This document shows, piece after piece, positions 33,134-44,913 of a DNA stretch of 64,000 nt. This stretch comes from Turbatrix aceti. Its lineage: Eukaryota > Nematoda > Chromadorea > Rhabditida > Panagrolaimidae. The stretch spans positions 1,426,001 through 1,490,000 of the forward strand of contig OZ017768.1 of the NCBI GenBank assembly GCA_963969345.1, given 5' to 3'. Under the pieces are notes generated by a model. The model was not told the DNA's origin and made no database searches. It saw only the letters and a program-made list of their open reading frames with translations. Within the stretch, counting starts at the first letter, position 1; the number at the start of each line of letters is the position of its first letter. A program made the translations under genes and the position numbers.

Positions 33134-36100
33134 ACGATTTTTTTCAAACATTTGCAAAATTTTAATTTAAAAATATTTTTCGTTTTATTTTTTTTGTTCT
33201 TTGTTCTTTGTGAAACTGTTTATCAGGTGGCACGAGCACTGTTTTTCTGTAGGTTATGGTTTTTTGCACTTGAACGAAAGTTTTATATGTACTAGTACTC
33301 GCTACCGATGCAAAATTTTATCTGCTTAATTAATTAATTAAAATCGATACTTTCCACCTTGAAAGACCCCAAAATTTGCCTTGCGCTCTATCTTTCTATT
33401 TTTTTTGTTTTTGTAAAATTTTTCAAAAATGTGATCTTTTATCCCATCCATACGTGTAGCACTGATAACTACTGACTTCTTCACTTTCACCTCATTTGTG
33501 TATTATTTTGTCTGCATTTTTTGTGATGATGTTCAAAAATCAAATAAATGAAACAGCCAAGTTTTTGACTCTTGCGCGGTAGAAAACGGGGGTTCATGAA
33601 CGCAATGGGATTATCCAAGCCGACTTTGACGTTGTCGGATGGGATGAATTACTCACTCACACACTTGATGGGGGATCATCACTTACAGAAGCTCCGGTCG
33701 AAGCTTGATCCAATATGGCATTCGTGGCACGTGTGCACCTGGACAGGTGCTAAGCTTGGCGTTTTCTTCTTTTTTTTTCAGGTTCATAGATGCGCCGTCA
33801 CTGACCCTCGACCCTCGACCTGCCTCGTGCCCGGTGAAGGTGAGCAGACTTCCCGGAGTGCAAATCAGCCTCCTGCCGTGATGCGCAAACTTGACTTTGG
33901 CAAGTAAGATCTGGTCGATGACAGCCCACCTCATCGGCCAGGTATGTAGTAAGCACAATTTTTTTTCGCTTTTGTTAAGTGAGAACAAGCACGTGGAGTT
34001 TGGGTAAACAAAAAAAACTTTAGCGTATTAGTATTTTTTTTGATGCACAAAATTTTTTAGCGTTGGTGATGAACAGGAAGAAGGAAAAAAAAGTTTGTCC
34101 AATTTTTTTTAACCCTGCTCGTTTCTGTTGAAGGACAAAGTACTCTGTTTTTGTCATTTATAATCCATCCAGACCGATTTTGTACAGTTTCTTACTAACC
34201 AGATTGCCTACAACGGGGTACTGACTGGCAGGCAGACTTCGAGGGGGACCAGGCAATTTGTTAGGCAGACACGTGTCTGTCACAAAAATTTCATTGCTAC
34301 AAATGTTGAAATCTGAACGGCCAAACTTTCTGGAACCTTAAAAAAAATTTTTTTTTAGTACAGTAACCTGGCAGCACTCCTTGTAACCCATCTAGTCCCC
34401 CTTCGCCCTGTTCATCCTTTTTCATCCTTTCCGCCACCACCTACCTGCCTCGGTTCACCTGACATCCCACAACTTGGAGAGAAAAATAAACACTTGAAAG
34501 CGCGTGAAAGTAATACTAGCTACCAGTATAGCTTATCGAATTTCAAAAAGTATTTGAAATGCAACAAACGATTGACCGATTGACATCCATTCATTTCTTC
34601 ATTCATTCATTCCTTCATTCAGGCATATGTATGGATTGCAACATTTTTGTATCTACTTGAAGCAATGTGTGTGGTCTCCCACCTTTCCAAAGTCGGAGGG
34701 GTCTTATGCAAACTTTTTCAAGTGTCCACAAAAATTATAAACACTGGACATTACATAAATGGTTGGACAACCAACAGCAACAGCAGTTGGAGGGGTGAAG
34801 AAGAAAAAAAAGTTGTTAGCCTATGATTTTGTCAATTGACGCAACTTGGAGTTGAACTCGGAAACTTGGCCGATTTGTTGCGTATGAGGTGTTGCGCAAC
34901 CACCTGGATACACCTTGTAAAAGTCGACGGCTGACAAATTGCTCATCTTCATCTTCCTTCGATGAATGGCGCAAAAAAATTAGGAGAGCAATTTTCGCGG
35001 ATTTGCAGGAAAGCAGACGGAAGGGAGGATAAACTGTCATGCAACTCACGCTTGGATGGATCGGGGATCGATGATCGGTGATTAAATCAGAATCTCGCGC
35101 ATCAATCGAAATTGAGGCGAATGTTGGCATGAAAAAAATTGACAGCCAATCTTCAAAAAAAATTTTTTAACAGTAGTTTTGTATTTTTTTTTCCAAGTTT
35201 CTTATTTTGCGGCAAAACGTGAATTAAATTTCACAACCAAACCATCAATTAATCTCTTCTTTTCTTTTTTTCAGTCAAACAAATACCCTAAAACCCACTT
35301 TCAATTGCCTCTAACGGTAGCGTCAAGTTTTTACGATACGACTTTGTATAAAAATGCAAATCTCGGAAATGGCCTTGTCTTCTGTCTCCTTTTCTTCAAC
35401 CTACCTCACCGTTTCTTCTCCACACTTGCGGCCTTTTGTGTCGTCTAAATACATTACTACATGTCATTGAATGTAATTAAGAAAAATCTGAAACAACTTT
35501 TCTTCTTCTTTTCCCCGTTGTTGTGGATGTAACAAAATGCTTTTTTGTCATCCACCAAAAAAAAGAGTATTTATTTTATATCCAGCGATTGGTAAATTGC
35601 ACGGTAAACAGTAATTAATAGGATTTTCCATAAATCCCGATTACAATTTGACACCTTTTTTTCATGAGAAGAAAATAGTGAATTATGCTTGGTCGTCAAC
35701 AAGGTGAATGGCGTGCCGAGTCCGTCAACTTCCGGAAGTTTGTCAATGCGCTTTCCTGCCTGGTTTGGCCGATTTTAGGCAATAAATAATTGTTCCTGAC
35801 TTCTTTCTTTTTGTGATCGTCAAGAAAACGACGTCCGTTGGTGCAACAATAGAACGAACAATGCCTCTCTCGTTGAGACTGTCCATAACAGTCGTGGCAC
35901 ATTTATTTATCGTGTCTTTATAGAAATTGTATCTACAATAATAAATTTCAGTCAATTCAGATTTTTCCAAAAAAAAATTTTTTTTGCTTTTACCGTAACC
36001 CTACAGGTGAAAACAAGGGTGTAAGAAAATGAAATGTATCAATACATATCTACTACTGCCAAGGGATTATCCAGTGCTTCTTAAAGGCACGCAATAAGCA

Positions 36101-37365
36101 TACTTGACATGCCTGGGCACATGGGTTAGCCACTTGTTACAAGTGACATCGATTCGAATGAAGCACCCCCTCCACCCGCGCGCGAGATGACACTCCATTC
36201 CATTGAATTGCCACCTGTCGATCGTGGCTAGGCACCCCGCACCGGAGTATTTTTCGCAAGTAGGTGACAAAAAAGCCTGTAAGGCAAGTGTAACACCTTT
36301 CGTCGACACTGATCGGATTCAAGTTAGACAAATATTACGTTAGAAAGTAAATACAATGTTACATTACTTTTTTCGTCGATGTATGTATAAAATTATGGAA
36401 ACTATAATGGGCGCCTGAGAAAGTCCGATTAAACTGACATATGCCGTGGAACAATGGTTGACATGGGGAATGGCAATTTTTTTCAAAAAATATACGTAAA
36501 CAATTTTCCGATGATGATGTGAGGGAAAAATTATAATACAGTACCCCAGCATCAAGGAACCGAGTTAAATGTGCGGTAACTGCAAATGAACAAAACCAGT
36601 GATTAGCAGTCGACCACCAACAACATGAATTGCCTAATTGTCTCGACCCTAACTCATCGTTAACTCACATTCTTTTCATTACGTAACTTTTGCACATTGA
36701 ATTATATTTATCGTGCTGCAATTTTTGGCAGTTGTTTTATTAGAATGCCGTTGCTTAATTTGGGTCAGAGGAATGAAAAAGCCAAAAAAAATTTTCTAAA
36801 AAAATTTCAATTTAACAATTTTACCGTAAAACAGGTAAAAAAATTGGTACTGTAACCCATCCATATCACTACCGTATCCGTAGACAAACAAATGTTTTTC
36901 ATGATGTTTGATGACCGCATAAAGACTAGGTCTTCATCAAAGTCGACCAGCCGCTTTGCTATAAACACTCGAGATCCCATCTCGAGATCTCGGTTTAATT
37001 CAAGAAAGCAGTGGCAGTGGCGTTCCCATCCCGTCCTCATGCCAAAGACACAACAAAAAAACATGGTCATGTATGTAAGAAGCGTGCAAATAATTACCCC
37101 CCCCCGTATTACGGAGATGAGTAGGTTATGTCTTCCTTGTCGGTGACCAGTGTACCGAAACCAACGATTCAATTTGTTCTCGAGAAGACAGTGGATTAAT
37201 CGGGATGCCGCTCTCGCTCCCGCGCAATCATATGTGTCCTCAAAAACAAACAATGCCAAAACATTGCATGCAACAACTAACATGTGTTATCCTTTGTTTC
37301 GCCGAACGGTAAAAAAAAAAAAGTACAGAAAACAAGAAAAAGAAGAAAAAACATAATCCGGTTAG
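33134..37365. other. Gene-poor region downstream of the ZIC gene
   Basis: 4.2 kb with no convincing gene. Visible structure: CATT-type short repeats at 34590-34622; an E-box pair GCACCTG and CAGGTGC at 33735-33750; repeated CTCGAGAT words at 36968-36990. A minus-strand frame at 35970-35743 has an acceptor-like TTATTGTAG but no partner exons that I could find. Confidence 0.5.
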
Positions 37366-38883
37366 CTACTCGTCATCGGTATCGGATGAACTTTCGTAAA
37401 CAATAGCTTCTGTGATATCGACTTGACCGGTGGAAGCATTCACCGGACGAAAGGTATCAGCAAATGCCGCGTCCGTGATAACGTTTTGAAAACGCACAAA
37501 AAAGGTTTCCAGTGTGATGATGAATTGGACGTATTTGACTGGTTTGCCTGGGCGCAGCCTAAAAGTTTTCAAAAATATAAAAAAAATCACACGCACAAAA
37601 AAACTCACGAAAACCACGAATTGCACTCGAAATCCACAATTGACGGTTCCTTGGTGTTGAGAATGCTCAAAAAAACCTTGTGAAACTTTTTGAGATCAAA
37701 ATGCGACAAATGAGGGGTACTCGTTCTGAAAAAAAATTTATTACACGTGTGAAAAAAAACTTTTTAAAATCAATCAACCCACAGATTAAAAGCCCGGATG
37801 GTAATCATGGCAGCGACACGCAGTCCACAAGACCACTTGTCATTTTGCGGAGAGTTGAATATCTCAACCCAGATCGGCATCGCAGTCTTGCCGTAGAGTT
37901 GTCCGAAAAGCTTCAGGCACTGGCTTTTAAGAGATTTGTTGAGCTAAATTTTTTTTTGAATTCTTGATTTTTTTTTGCCGGAAGAAAAAAAGCTTACAAC
38001 TCCGCTAAAATCTTCTTTGTCCTCCATAAGAGAATCATAAATCCTCAAGCCGTTGTTGTGGGCCGAAGGATTGTACTCCAGAAGAACGTAATGTTTACGG
38101 TGGCTGTCCAGGATAATTTGAAACGCCCGGTGATTGCCGGTGATGTGGGTTTTGAGTTCGTTGGCCATGATCTATAGTAAAAAAATAAACCTATTATAAA
38201 AAAATCGTATCTAGAAAAACAGCTATAACATTTTTTTTGTGTCGAAATTTTTTCGAGTATAAAAAATCACATTTAAAAATGCGTGAATTAAAAAAACTTA
38301 AATTTAAATTATTTTCGCGTAAAAAATCAAAAAAAATCTTTCAAATTTCTTCATTAAATTTTCGTGTCAAGAACCACCCTCAAACAAACCTGAACAGCTT
38401 GAACAGCAAAAAAGCCTTCCAGTTTAACTCCACAAGCAGCTTGAACCTTGTCAGCGTAGCTATTGAGCAAATCATCCGTAACCTGTTCACCGTAATTCAA
38501 CTGCAAAAAAATAAATATACCTTATCCTTTTCCCCAACCCCACGAACATACTCCAGTCGGCTGAGCCAGACTCTCTCTCGAATCCGAGCGATGGGCTTTA
38601 TAGGCCGGATCGACGTAATCCAGATCACGTGACTCAGCATCGCTAACAGATAACGATGATTCTTCCGAGCACGTTGACGACGATCTGGATCGTGAGAGCT
38701 GGGAATTTATTGTATGGTACTCCGTTGAAGCGATTGAAGCGGTTGATCTGGAAAAAAGTTTTTTAATGTTTAAAAAAAGTGTAACGCTTACGATTCACTG
38801 TCGATGGCGGTGGCGAGATCGTCGCTGTCACGATGCTCATCATCATCGGTTTGGCTAGTATCGCTGTCAAATCGTCGAACCAT
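37366..38883 (-). CDS. Ulp1/C48-like cysteine protease
   Basis: Seven exons (38883-38792, 38747-38552, 38500-38390, 38171-37998, 37943-37783, 37725-37609, 37558-37366) total 1044 nt, 347 residues. The first 90 residues are Ser/Asp-rich and disordered. The middle has the order and spacing of a Ulp-type active site: His160 (RKHYVLLEY), Asp179 (RIYDSL), Gln224 (SPQND) and Cys230 (WSCGLR), with Gln five residues before Cys as in SUMO/NEDD8 proteases. An upstream NYGEQVTDDLLNSYADK segment fits the substrate-binding entry. The last 100 residues are not recognised and end SSSDTDDE. Probably cleaves a ubiquitin-like modifier. Alternatively, it may be domesticated from a transposon, since many carry C48 genes. 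Family call is from motif pattern only. Confidence 0.72.
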
Positions 38884-39161
38884 TGTGGAAATTTGTTGTT
38901 AACAAATGCGAAGGCAAAATCAATGGCAGAAAAGGGTTGAATTGGTTTTTGAAGGGTCTTATGCAAATTTAACAAAAACAGAAAATTTGCATAAAATGGC
39001 AATCACATTGTAATCATTTTTCCCGCGTGTTCAAATCGATCAATCAATTAGCAAATTTTATTTGGAACTTTTTGTTTCGCTTTCCAAATTGTTCACAACA
39101 CCAAACTTTTATTTCTCCGTGTTAGATATCAATCAGTCAGCTTGGTCATCAAAACCACAAA

Positions 39162-40973
39162 TCACTTGAGGGAACGAAGGGCCTTGGTGGGAGGAACATC
39201 CGACTGAATTTGCGTCTCGGTATGTTGGTCGACAAAGTTGATGTTTTTCTTGTCGCGATTTGCCTTGCGCATCGGGGAGGGATGTGCCGGGACAACGTTG
39301 CCCTTTTCGCGGCGACGAAGCTAGAATAAATACAAATTTCACACCTTACTTTTTTTCCCAAAAAATGCTCACCAAAGCCGTGACAATCTCCTGAACATCG
39401 GGCGGCATCTGGTCGGTGTTAGTGGGAACGACCGGCTTGTTGACGCGCTTGTAGTACTCCTCGACTTCCTTGCGGACCGCAGCGTGCGCATCGATGGTCG
39501 AGGGACGCTCGATGACAGCCTGGAAGCAAGCACGCGAGTCGCGGATCAGCTTCTTTGCAATGTTGCAGTCAGAAACGGGGGTGCCGTTGATGGCGATGAT
39601 GTGATCGAGAGGCTTGAGGTAGTCGCCAGCGACGGATTTCTCCGAAACATCGGGAACCACAATTTTGTGAGAAGTGACGTTGGCCATGTTGAGGCCAAAC
39701 GTGCGACCGGCCTTGGGAATGTATTTGATGTTGACGATGAGGTAGGTGAAGCCAGCGTGACGCTTGATGATTTTCTCAATGTTGGGCGGAAGTTGATGCA
39801 TCTCAAGCTCGGCTTCACGGGTCGCAGAACGCTCGACGACGACTTCGACACGGTTCTTGACAGTCGCGGCTTCCAGAAGCTTGAAGAAATAGTTACGGTC
39901 CTTGACGTTGATGCCGTCGACGGACTTGATGATGTCACCGAGTTCGAACTTGCCTTCTCCGTGGGAGTCCTTCTGGATCTTACTGATGAGCATCTTTTCA
40001 TCAGGACGGACGCCGACGGGTTCAAAAGCATTCATCGCCAAGCTGAGAAGAACTAGGTTGTTCTGGCTGGCTTTATTCGCATCGGGGTCCTTGGGAACGG
40101 AACGCATGACGTCGACGACCAGGTCGTCGTCGCAGCGCTCCAGGAATTTATAAACGTGAACGTCGTCCCGGAACTTGATGTTGTTGATGGCGTAGATGCG
40201 GTCGTTGATCTCGAATTTTTCTTCAGAAGGTGATCCTGCCTGAATCTTGGTCACGACGAGCTCCTTATTCAGCGTGAGACCCAAAACATCGCCAGCGGAG
40301 AAGGGAATCTTGAGAGTCATCTGTTTTTCTTCAAACTCAACCTTGCCCTGGGCGCCTCCACGCTTGATATTGATGATTAGTTTCTCGCTAGTGTCAATCA
40401 GCTTCTGCGCATCGTTGGCGTTAAACATGCGCTCGCCGTTGATGTACATGATGGCGTCCTTCACCTTGATGCCAGCGGCTGCAGCGTCACCGGCGACTTC
40501 GGTGACGACGACAAAATCGTTCTCGCTGCCCACCTTGATGCCATGGGCGCCTCCCTTCTTGACAAGCTCGACGATGACTCGGCTGATAGATGCTGCATCC
40601 GCGGCGCCATGCTTCGGGCGATTGATGTTGAGTTTGAAGGGTTTGCCGGAGTTTGAAGCGGTTACCAAAACCTAAAATACATTTTTTTTGGATACTTCCG
40701 AATTCGGGGATAATTACAAACCTGTGTAAGTTCCTCGACGGTGTTGAAGGCTTCTCCATTGACCGAAACAAGGACATCACCGACGGTTACCGGAGGATTA
40801 GCTCCGTGGATGACCAGACCTTTTTCGATGACAGCCCCGTTTTCGTTGACGACAATGGTGTCTTCGCTAAAAAAACAAAACAAAAAAATTACCGTAATCA
40901 AATATAAGACAGTATCCAAGATTGCTTACCGGGTAAGCTTTCCAGCGGTGATAGTCAGCTGTTCAGCGGCCAT
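39162..40973 (-). CDS. Multi-PDZ protein (five PDZ-like domains)
   Basis: Exons 40973-40930, 40866-40722, 40671-39373 and 39320-39162 total 1647 nt, 548 residues. PDZ-like domains start at about residues 15, 85, 175, 265 and 365; each keeps the GD.(I/L).(S/A).NG core (VGDVLVSVNGEAF, VKDAIMYINGERMF, INDRIYAINNIKF, LGDIIKSVDGINV, LDHIIAINGTPVS). No catalytic or membrane domain is present. The C-terminus is basic and ends ALRSLK, not a PDZ ligand. It resembles nematode PDZ-only proteins such as the sperm-enriched SMZ type, but orthology is uncertain. The Ulp-like gene starts 278 bp downstream on the same strand, so they could be co-transcribed. Codon use is strongly biased toward C-ending codons, suggesting high expression. 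Confidence 0.85.
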
Positions 40974-41542
40974 GATGACTCAAAAAGTCCTGAACCAGTC
41001 ACCAGAAAAATGAGTGGGGTCAGTCAAGCAGACGACAGCAAACGCCTTCGTTCAAGTAAGACGCAGCGCACCTCTGAACGGTCATGGCGGCGATTTGCAA
41101 AAATAAAATGGGATATGATATGCAAAACTCGCAGCTCAGAGGTTTGTCAGTTTGGCACTATTGAATGTAGATGTTACTTTTGGTAATTTTCTTAGGAATT
41201 TGGATACAGTAGAAAAACATTTTTTGATGCACCAAAGAGTGCAAACTACACTTTTTGTTAATTTATGGTTTACCGCAGTTAACAAGTTGACAGCCATCAT
41301 CCGCAATCACATTTTGTTGAACGGAGACTCAAAGTGCTGCAATGTCTTATCTCAGGGCAGTTTTTCATTTTTTCCTGGACATCACCATGATTTTCTCCGT
41401 CAAAACCACATGGCGAAAGGGAAAGCACTCAACGAGACGGTGTATAAATACCCTTGCGTCATATTAGGTTGAAGAACTCCCTGATCAATCTTTTTTTGCG
41501 TCACAGTGTTGCTCGAAGAATTTTTTGTTTTTTGGGCGCAAA
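40974..41542. other. Intergenic region between divergent PDZ and sphingomyelinase genes
   Basis: Likely holds both promoters. A 106-codon open frame at 41152-41472 has no recognisable homology and I regard it as chance. Confidence 0.5.
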
Positions 41543-44020
41543 ATGAGAATTCTGAGAAACTTATTAGGATATTTGTGCATTTTATCCCTTGTTGGTTGCT
41601 ATCCCGTTGAATATGCTCCAGGTTGGTTTGCAAAAAAAGATACAATTTTGCACAAAAAAAAACAAAAAAAAAATTTTCTGCAAAAAATAAATATAAAAAT
41701 TTTGATTTCAGAAACCTTAGCAGCAACCTGCACCTCCTGCCAGACCCTAGCAAACACACTCTACTCCAAAGTAGTCAACAATGACACAGACGCAGAAATT
41801 GTATCCTACGTCACTTCCATGTGCACAGCCCTAGAAGTTGAAACAATAAGCGTCTGCACAGGTGTAAAATCAAAATTCAGTTCCACCTACCTTTACGTAA
41901 TCCGCGGCATAGCAGACAATCCTAAGGCAATTTGTGCGCTCTTGGTCGACGACTGCAACGTTGCGTCGAATCCCATGAACGCTGTCTGGAGCGTTCCGAT
42001 ACCTGGCAACAAGCCAACAGTTCACGAACCCCCCCTGCCGTCATCGGACAAGCCAAAACTCCGAGTTTTGCAATTATCCGACCTCCACGTGGATAATGAC
42101 TACCAAATAGGCTCCGAAGTTCAATGTACGTGGTCTCTCTGCTGTCGGCCGGAAAGCGACAATAGCGAGGGTATCGTGACGGATTCTGTTAAAATTATTG
42201 AACCTGCTGGAAAGTGGGGAAGTGTCGGGAGGTGTGATGCACCCTACTGGCTTCTCGAAAACATGCTCCAAAACATTGCCAGCAAACACCGGGATATTGA
42301 TTACGTTGTTCTCTCGGGTGACCTGGTGAGCCACACGAGTCGAAAAACGTATTCCCGAGTAGCACACGTTGAGAAGGTTAAAAATATATCTGCAACACTC
42401 GCTAAATACCTTCCCGGGTGGAAGGTTTACTTTTCGGTCGGTAATCATGAAGGTGTGCCCCAGGATTTGTAAGTTTTTGGGCGGGGGGTAAATATTTGTA
42501 TCTGGGATTAAAAATAGGACAACTTATCTAAAAAACTAAATATTGGTTGTTTTTTTTAATTCTGCAGATTTCACCGTAAATTTGGAATCATTCTTAGGAT
42601 TGAATAAATTTCATTCATTTTTTCTTCCTCTTTTTCGTCTGTTTTATGTTATTGTTTCAGTTTTGCACCTCACTACACACCTGATGAATTCCATATGGAT
42701 TGGCTGTATGATGCTGTTGCCGAGGGTTTTCAATCGACGGTTTCTGATACTGAAGCCATACAGACGATAAAATAGTGAGTTGATATTAATTTATACTGAG
42801 TAAACGATCAAAAACGCAAACACAAATTTAGCTTTTGATTGAATTTAGAAAATTTTTATCAAAGAACATCCATAATAAAAAAATTTGATATCGGAAAAAA
42901 ACATAAAAAATATTGTTTTTGAGTTTTTTCATTGTACGATAAAAAAACATCTAGAAATCATTTTTTTATCAAATTAATCACAAAATTAATTTTTTACAAA
43001 TTTTAGCAGAGGCTGTTTCGTCCAACAACTCTACCCCGGTTTACGATTAATATCTCTCAACAGTATCTACAACTACAAATACAATGCGTAAGTTAATGAA
43101 TCTTAATATTTCTTAATCTTGTTAAAAAAAAACCCAACTTACACCCCTTACAGCTTCACATACGTCAACGAAACCGATCCAGACGGTACGATGTCGTGGT
43201 TGGTGGATCAGCTGAGTGCTGCCGAAAAAGCAGGTGACAAGGTGCAAATTGTAGCCCACGTGCCTTCCGGTACAAGCGTCACCGAAGGCTGGGCTATAAA
43301 TTACTACAAAGCCATCAATCGATTTGAAAGCACGGTTGTTGCACAGTTTTTTGGACACACGCATACCGAGGCAATAAGCATGTTTTACGAAAATCCCTAT
43401 AGCTCAGCATCTCGCCCGACCGGTGTTCTATACATGTCACCGAGCATGACGACCTACTCAACTTCGAATCCGGCTTATCGAATTTACACTATCGATGGAA
43501 ATTACAAGGGATCAAGCTTTGTGAGTTTGCGCTATATAATATTTTTATTTGCCGTACAAGGCAATTTATAATATTTATTTATTTATTTATAATACCAACT
43601 TTCAGCAAATCCTAGACTTTGAAGACTACTTCCTAAATCTGACAGTAGCAAATGCGCATCCAGAAGCCTCACCGGTATGGGAACCACTTTTCACGTCGGT
43701 CAAAAAAGAATACGGCCTGTCATCAGTGAGACCCTCCGAGTGGAACAAAATGATCGATCGTATGGAATCGGAAAATTCACTTTTACAAAAATATTACCAG
43801 TAATTTTGTTAATGCTAAAAAAACCAATATAGCAAATTTAATTTTCAGCAACATGCATCGGCGAAACAACATGAAGTCATGCGGCTCAACATGCAAGGCC
43901 AGCCTTCTGTGCTCAGCCCGTACGTCACATCAAACGGACGCTTTGTGCGCCAAAGATGTCACCAGAAATCTCATGGATCCTCTCTACGGAAACGATAAAC
44001 GTGTACACATTAAACACTGA
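41543..44020 (+). CDS. asm: Acid sphingomyelinase (sphingomyelin phosphodiesterase), paralogue 1
   Basis: Exons 41543-41621, 41712-42468, 42661-42774, 43007-43087, 43154-43520, 43606-43799 and 43849-44020 encode 587 residues. A signal peptide is followed by a saposin-B domain (CTSCQTLANTLYSKVV, paired Cys) and a Pro-rich linker, then the calcineurin-like metallophosphoesterase domain: QLSDLHVDNDY, LSGDLVSH, GNHE, VAHVPSG and FFGHTHTE supply the two-zinc ligands. A Cys-rich C-terminal domain (MKSCGSTCKASLLC) follows. The enzyme splits sphingomyelin to ceramide and phosphocholine in lysosomes or outside the cell. All metal-binding residues are present, so it should be active. Tandem with paralogue 2. 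Confidence 0.93.
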
Positions 44021-44913
44021 ACAAATCACGTCTATGATTTTATTTATGTTTTTTTAAATAATTTTTTTCTTTTCTATTTATTATGTTTCAATTCCGGTGA
44101 GTAACCGACCATTCTGTAAAAAATGTGGTTTTGATTCACAACCAGATAAAAATATCTTTTTTTTTAAATTACTTTTTGTATATTTTATTGTAACAAAGCA
44201 GGTAATCGTCACCTTTTTGGTCACAAATCAGAATGGCGCCACAAGCTATTCATTTGTAATATGAAAAAAAATATGCTGGCTCAATTTATGACATTCTAAA
44301 ATTGTTTTGTAAAAAAAATAGGAAGATAGTGCCGGCAAGTTGCGGCAACGCGCGCAACGGATCACCGGACACAAGCCAAAAGATTATTCAGTTGGTCAGT
44401 CAATCAAAAAACGATGCAAACCTTTCTTTTATTTTCGGGCAAAAAAACGGCGATTTAGTATAGGTGGTAGCATTTATTTGCCACCCGTGAAAAATCAACT
44501 GATCAGAAAAGCGATTTTGTGCGGCCAGTGTTCGCTGCGACGACGCACGAATGAGAGACTTTTAGGGGGTCGTGTTTTCGTGGGTTCAGCGCGCACGAAA
44601 ACCCGCAATCAGTACTATTTATTTTTTAAAAATTTACAAAATTTGACGTGTCACTAAACTTCAATTTGCTCTACAAAAATTACTTAATGATATGGTGAAT
44701 CGTCCGATGGTGAAGCGCGTGTATGATGAACGATCCGTATATGGTGAACGTTCCTACAATCCTATTCAATGATCGATCTCTGTAGCTTGGCTCCTTTTGT
44801 GTGCAGTTCGAGTGTAATCTTATCTACCGGATGCTTATCGACCAATTTTTGTGGCCAGCATGCATATAAATAAACACACCATTCTTTTTTTTTTGATGCT
44901 ATCGTTGCTCAAA
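44021..44913. other. Intergenic region with repeat R1 copy 2
   Basis: Between the two sphingomyelinase genes. Contains the R1 repeat (44324-44760) and otherwise AT-rich sequence. Confidence 0.6.
44324..44760 (+). repeat. Dispersed repeat R1, copy 2
   Basis: Inverse-orientation partner of 2755-3178. Long identical runs (for example around 44440-44510) with a few indels. Outer words AGATAGTGCCGGC on the left and GAACGTTCCTACAAT on the right. Confidence 0.75.

Noticed and set aside
33572..33907. 111-codon plus-strand frame after the ZIC gene
   Set aside because: No similarity, no splice or start context, composition like flanking non-coding DNA.
35743..35970. Minus-strand 75-codon frame with an internal acceptor-like site
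   Set aside because: No partner exon or recognisable sequence; likely chance in AT-rich DNA.
39484..40056. 190-codon plus-strand frame opposite the PDZ gene
   Set aside because: Antisense shadow caused by the strong third-position bias of the PDZ gene.
41152..41472. 106-codon plus-strand frame before the first sphingomyelinase
   Set aside because: No homology or signal, lies in a promoter region; considered chance.
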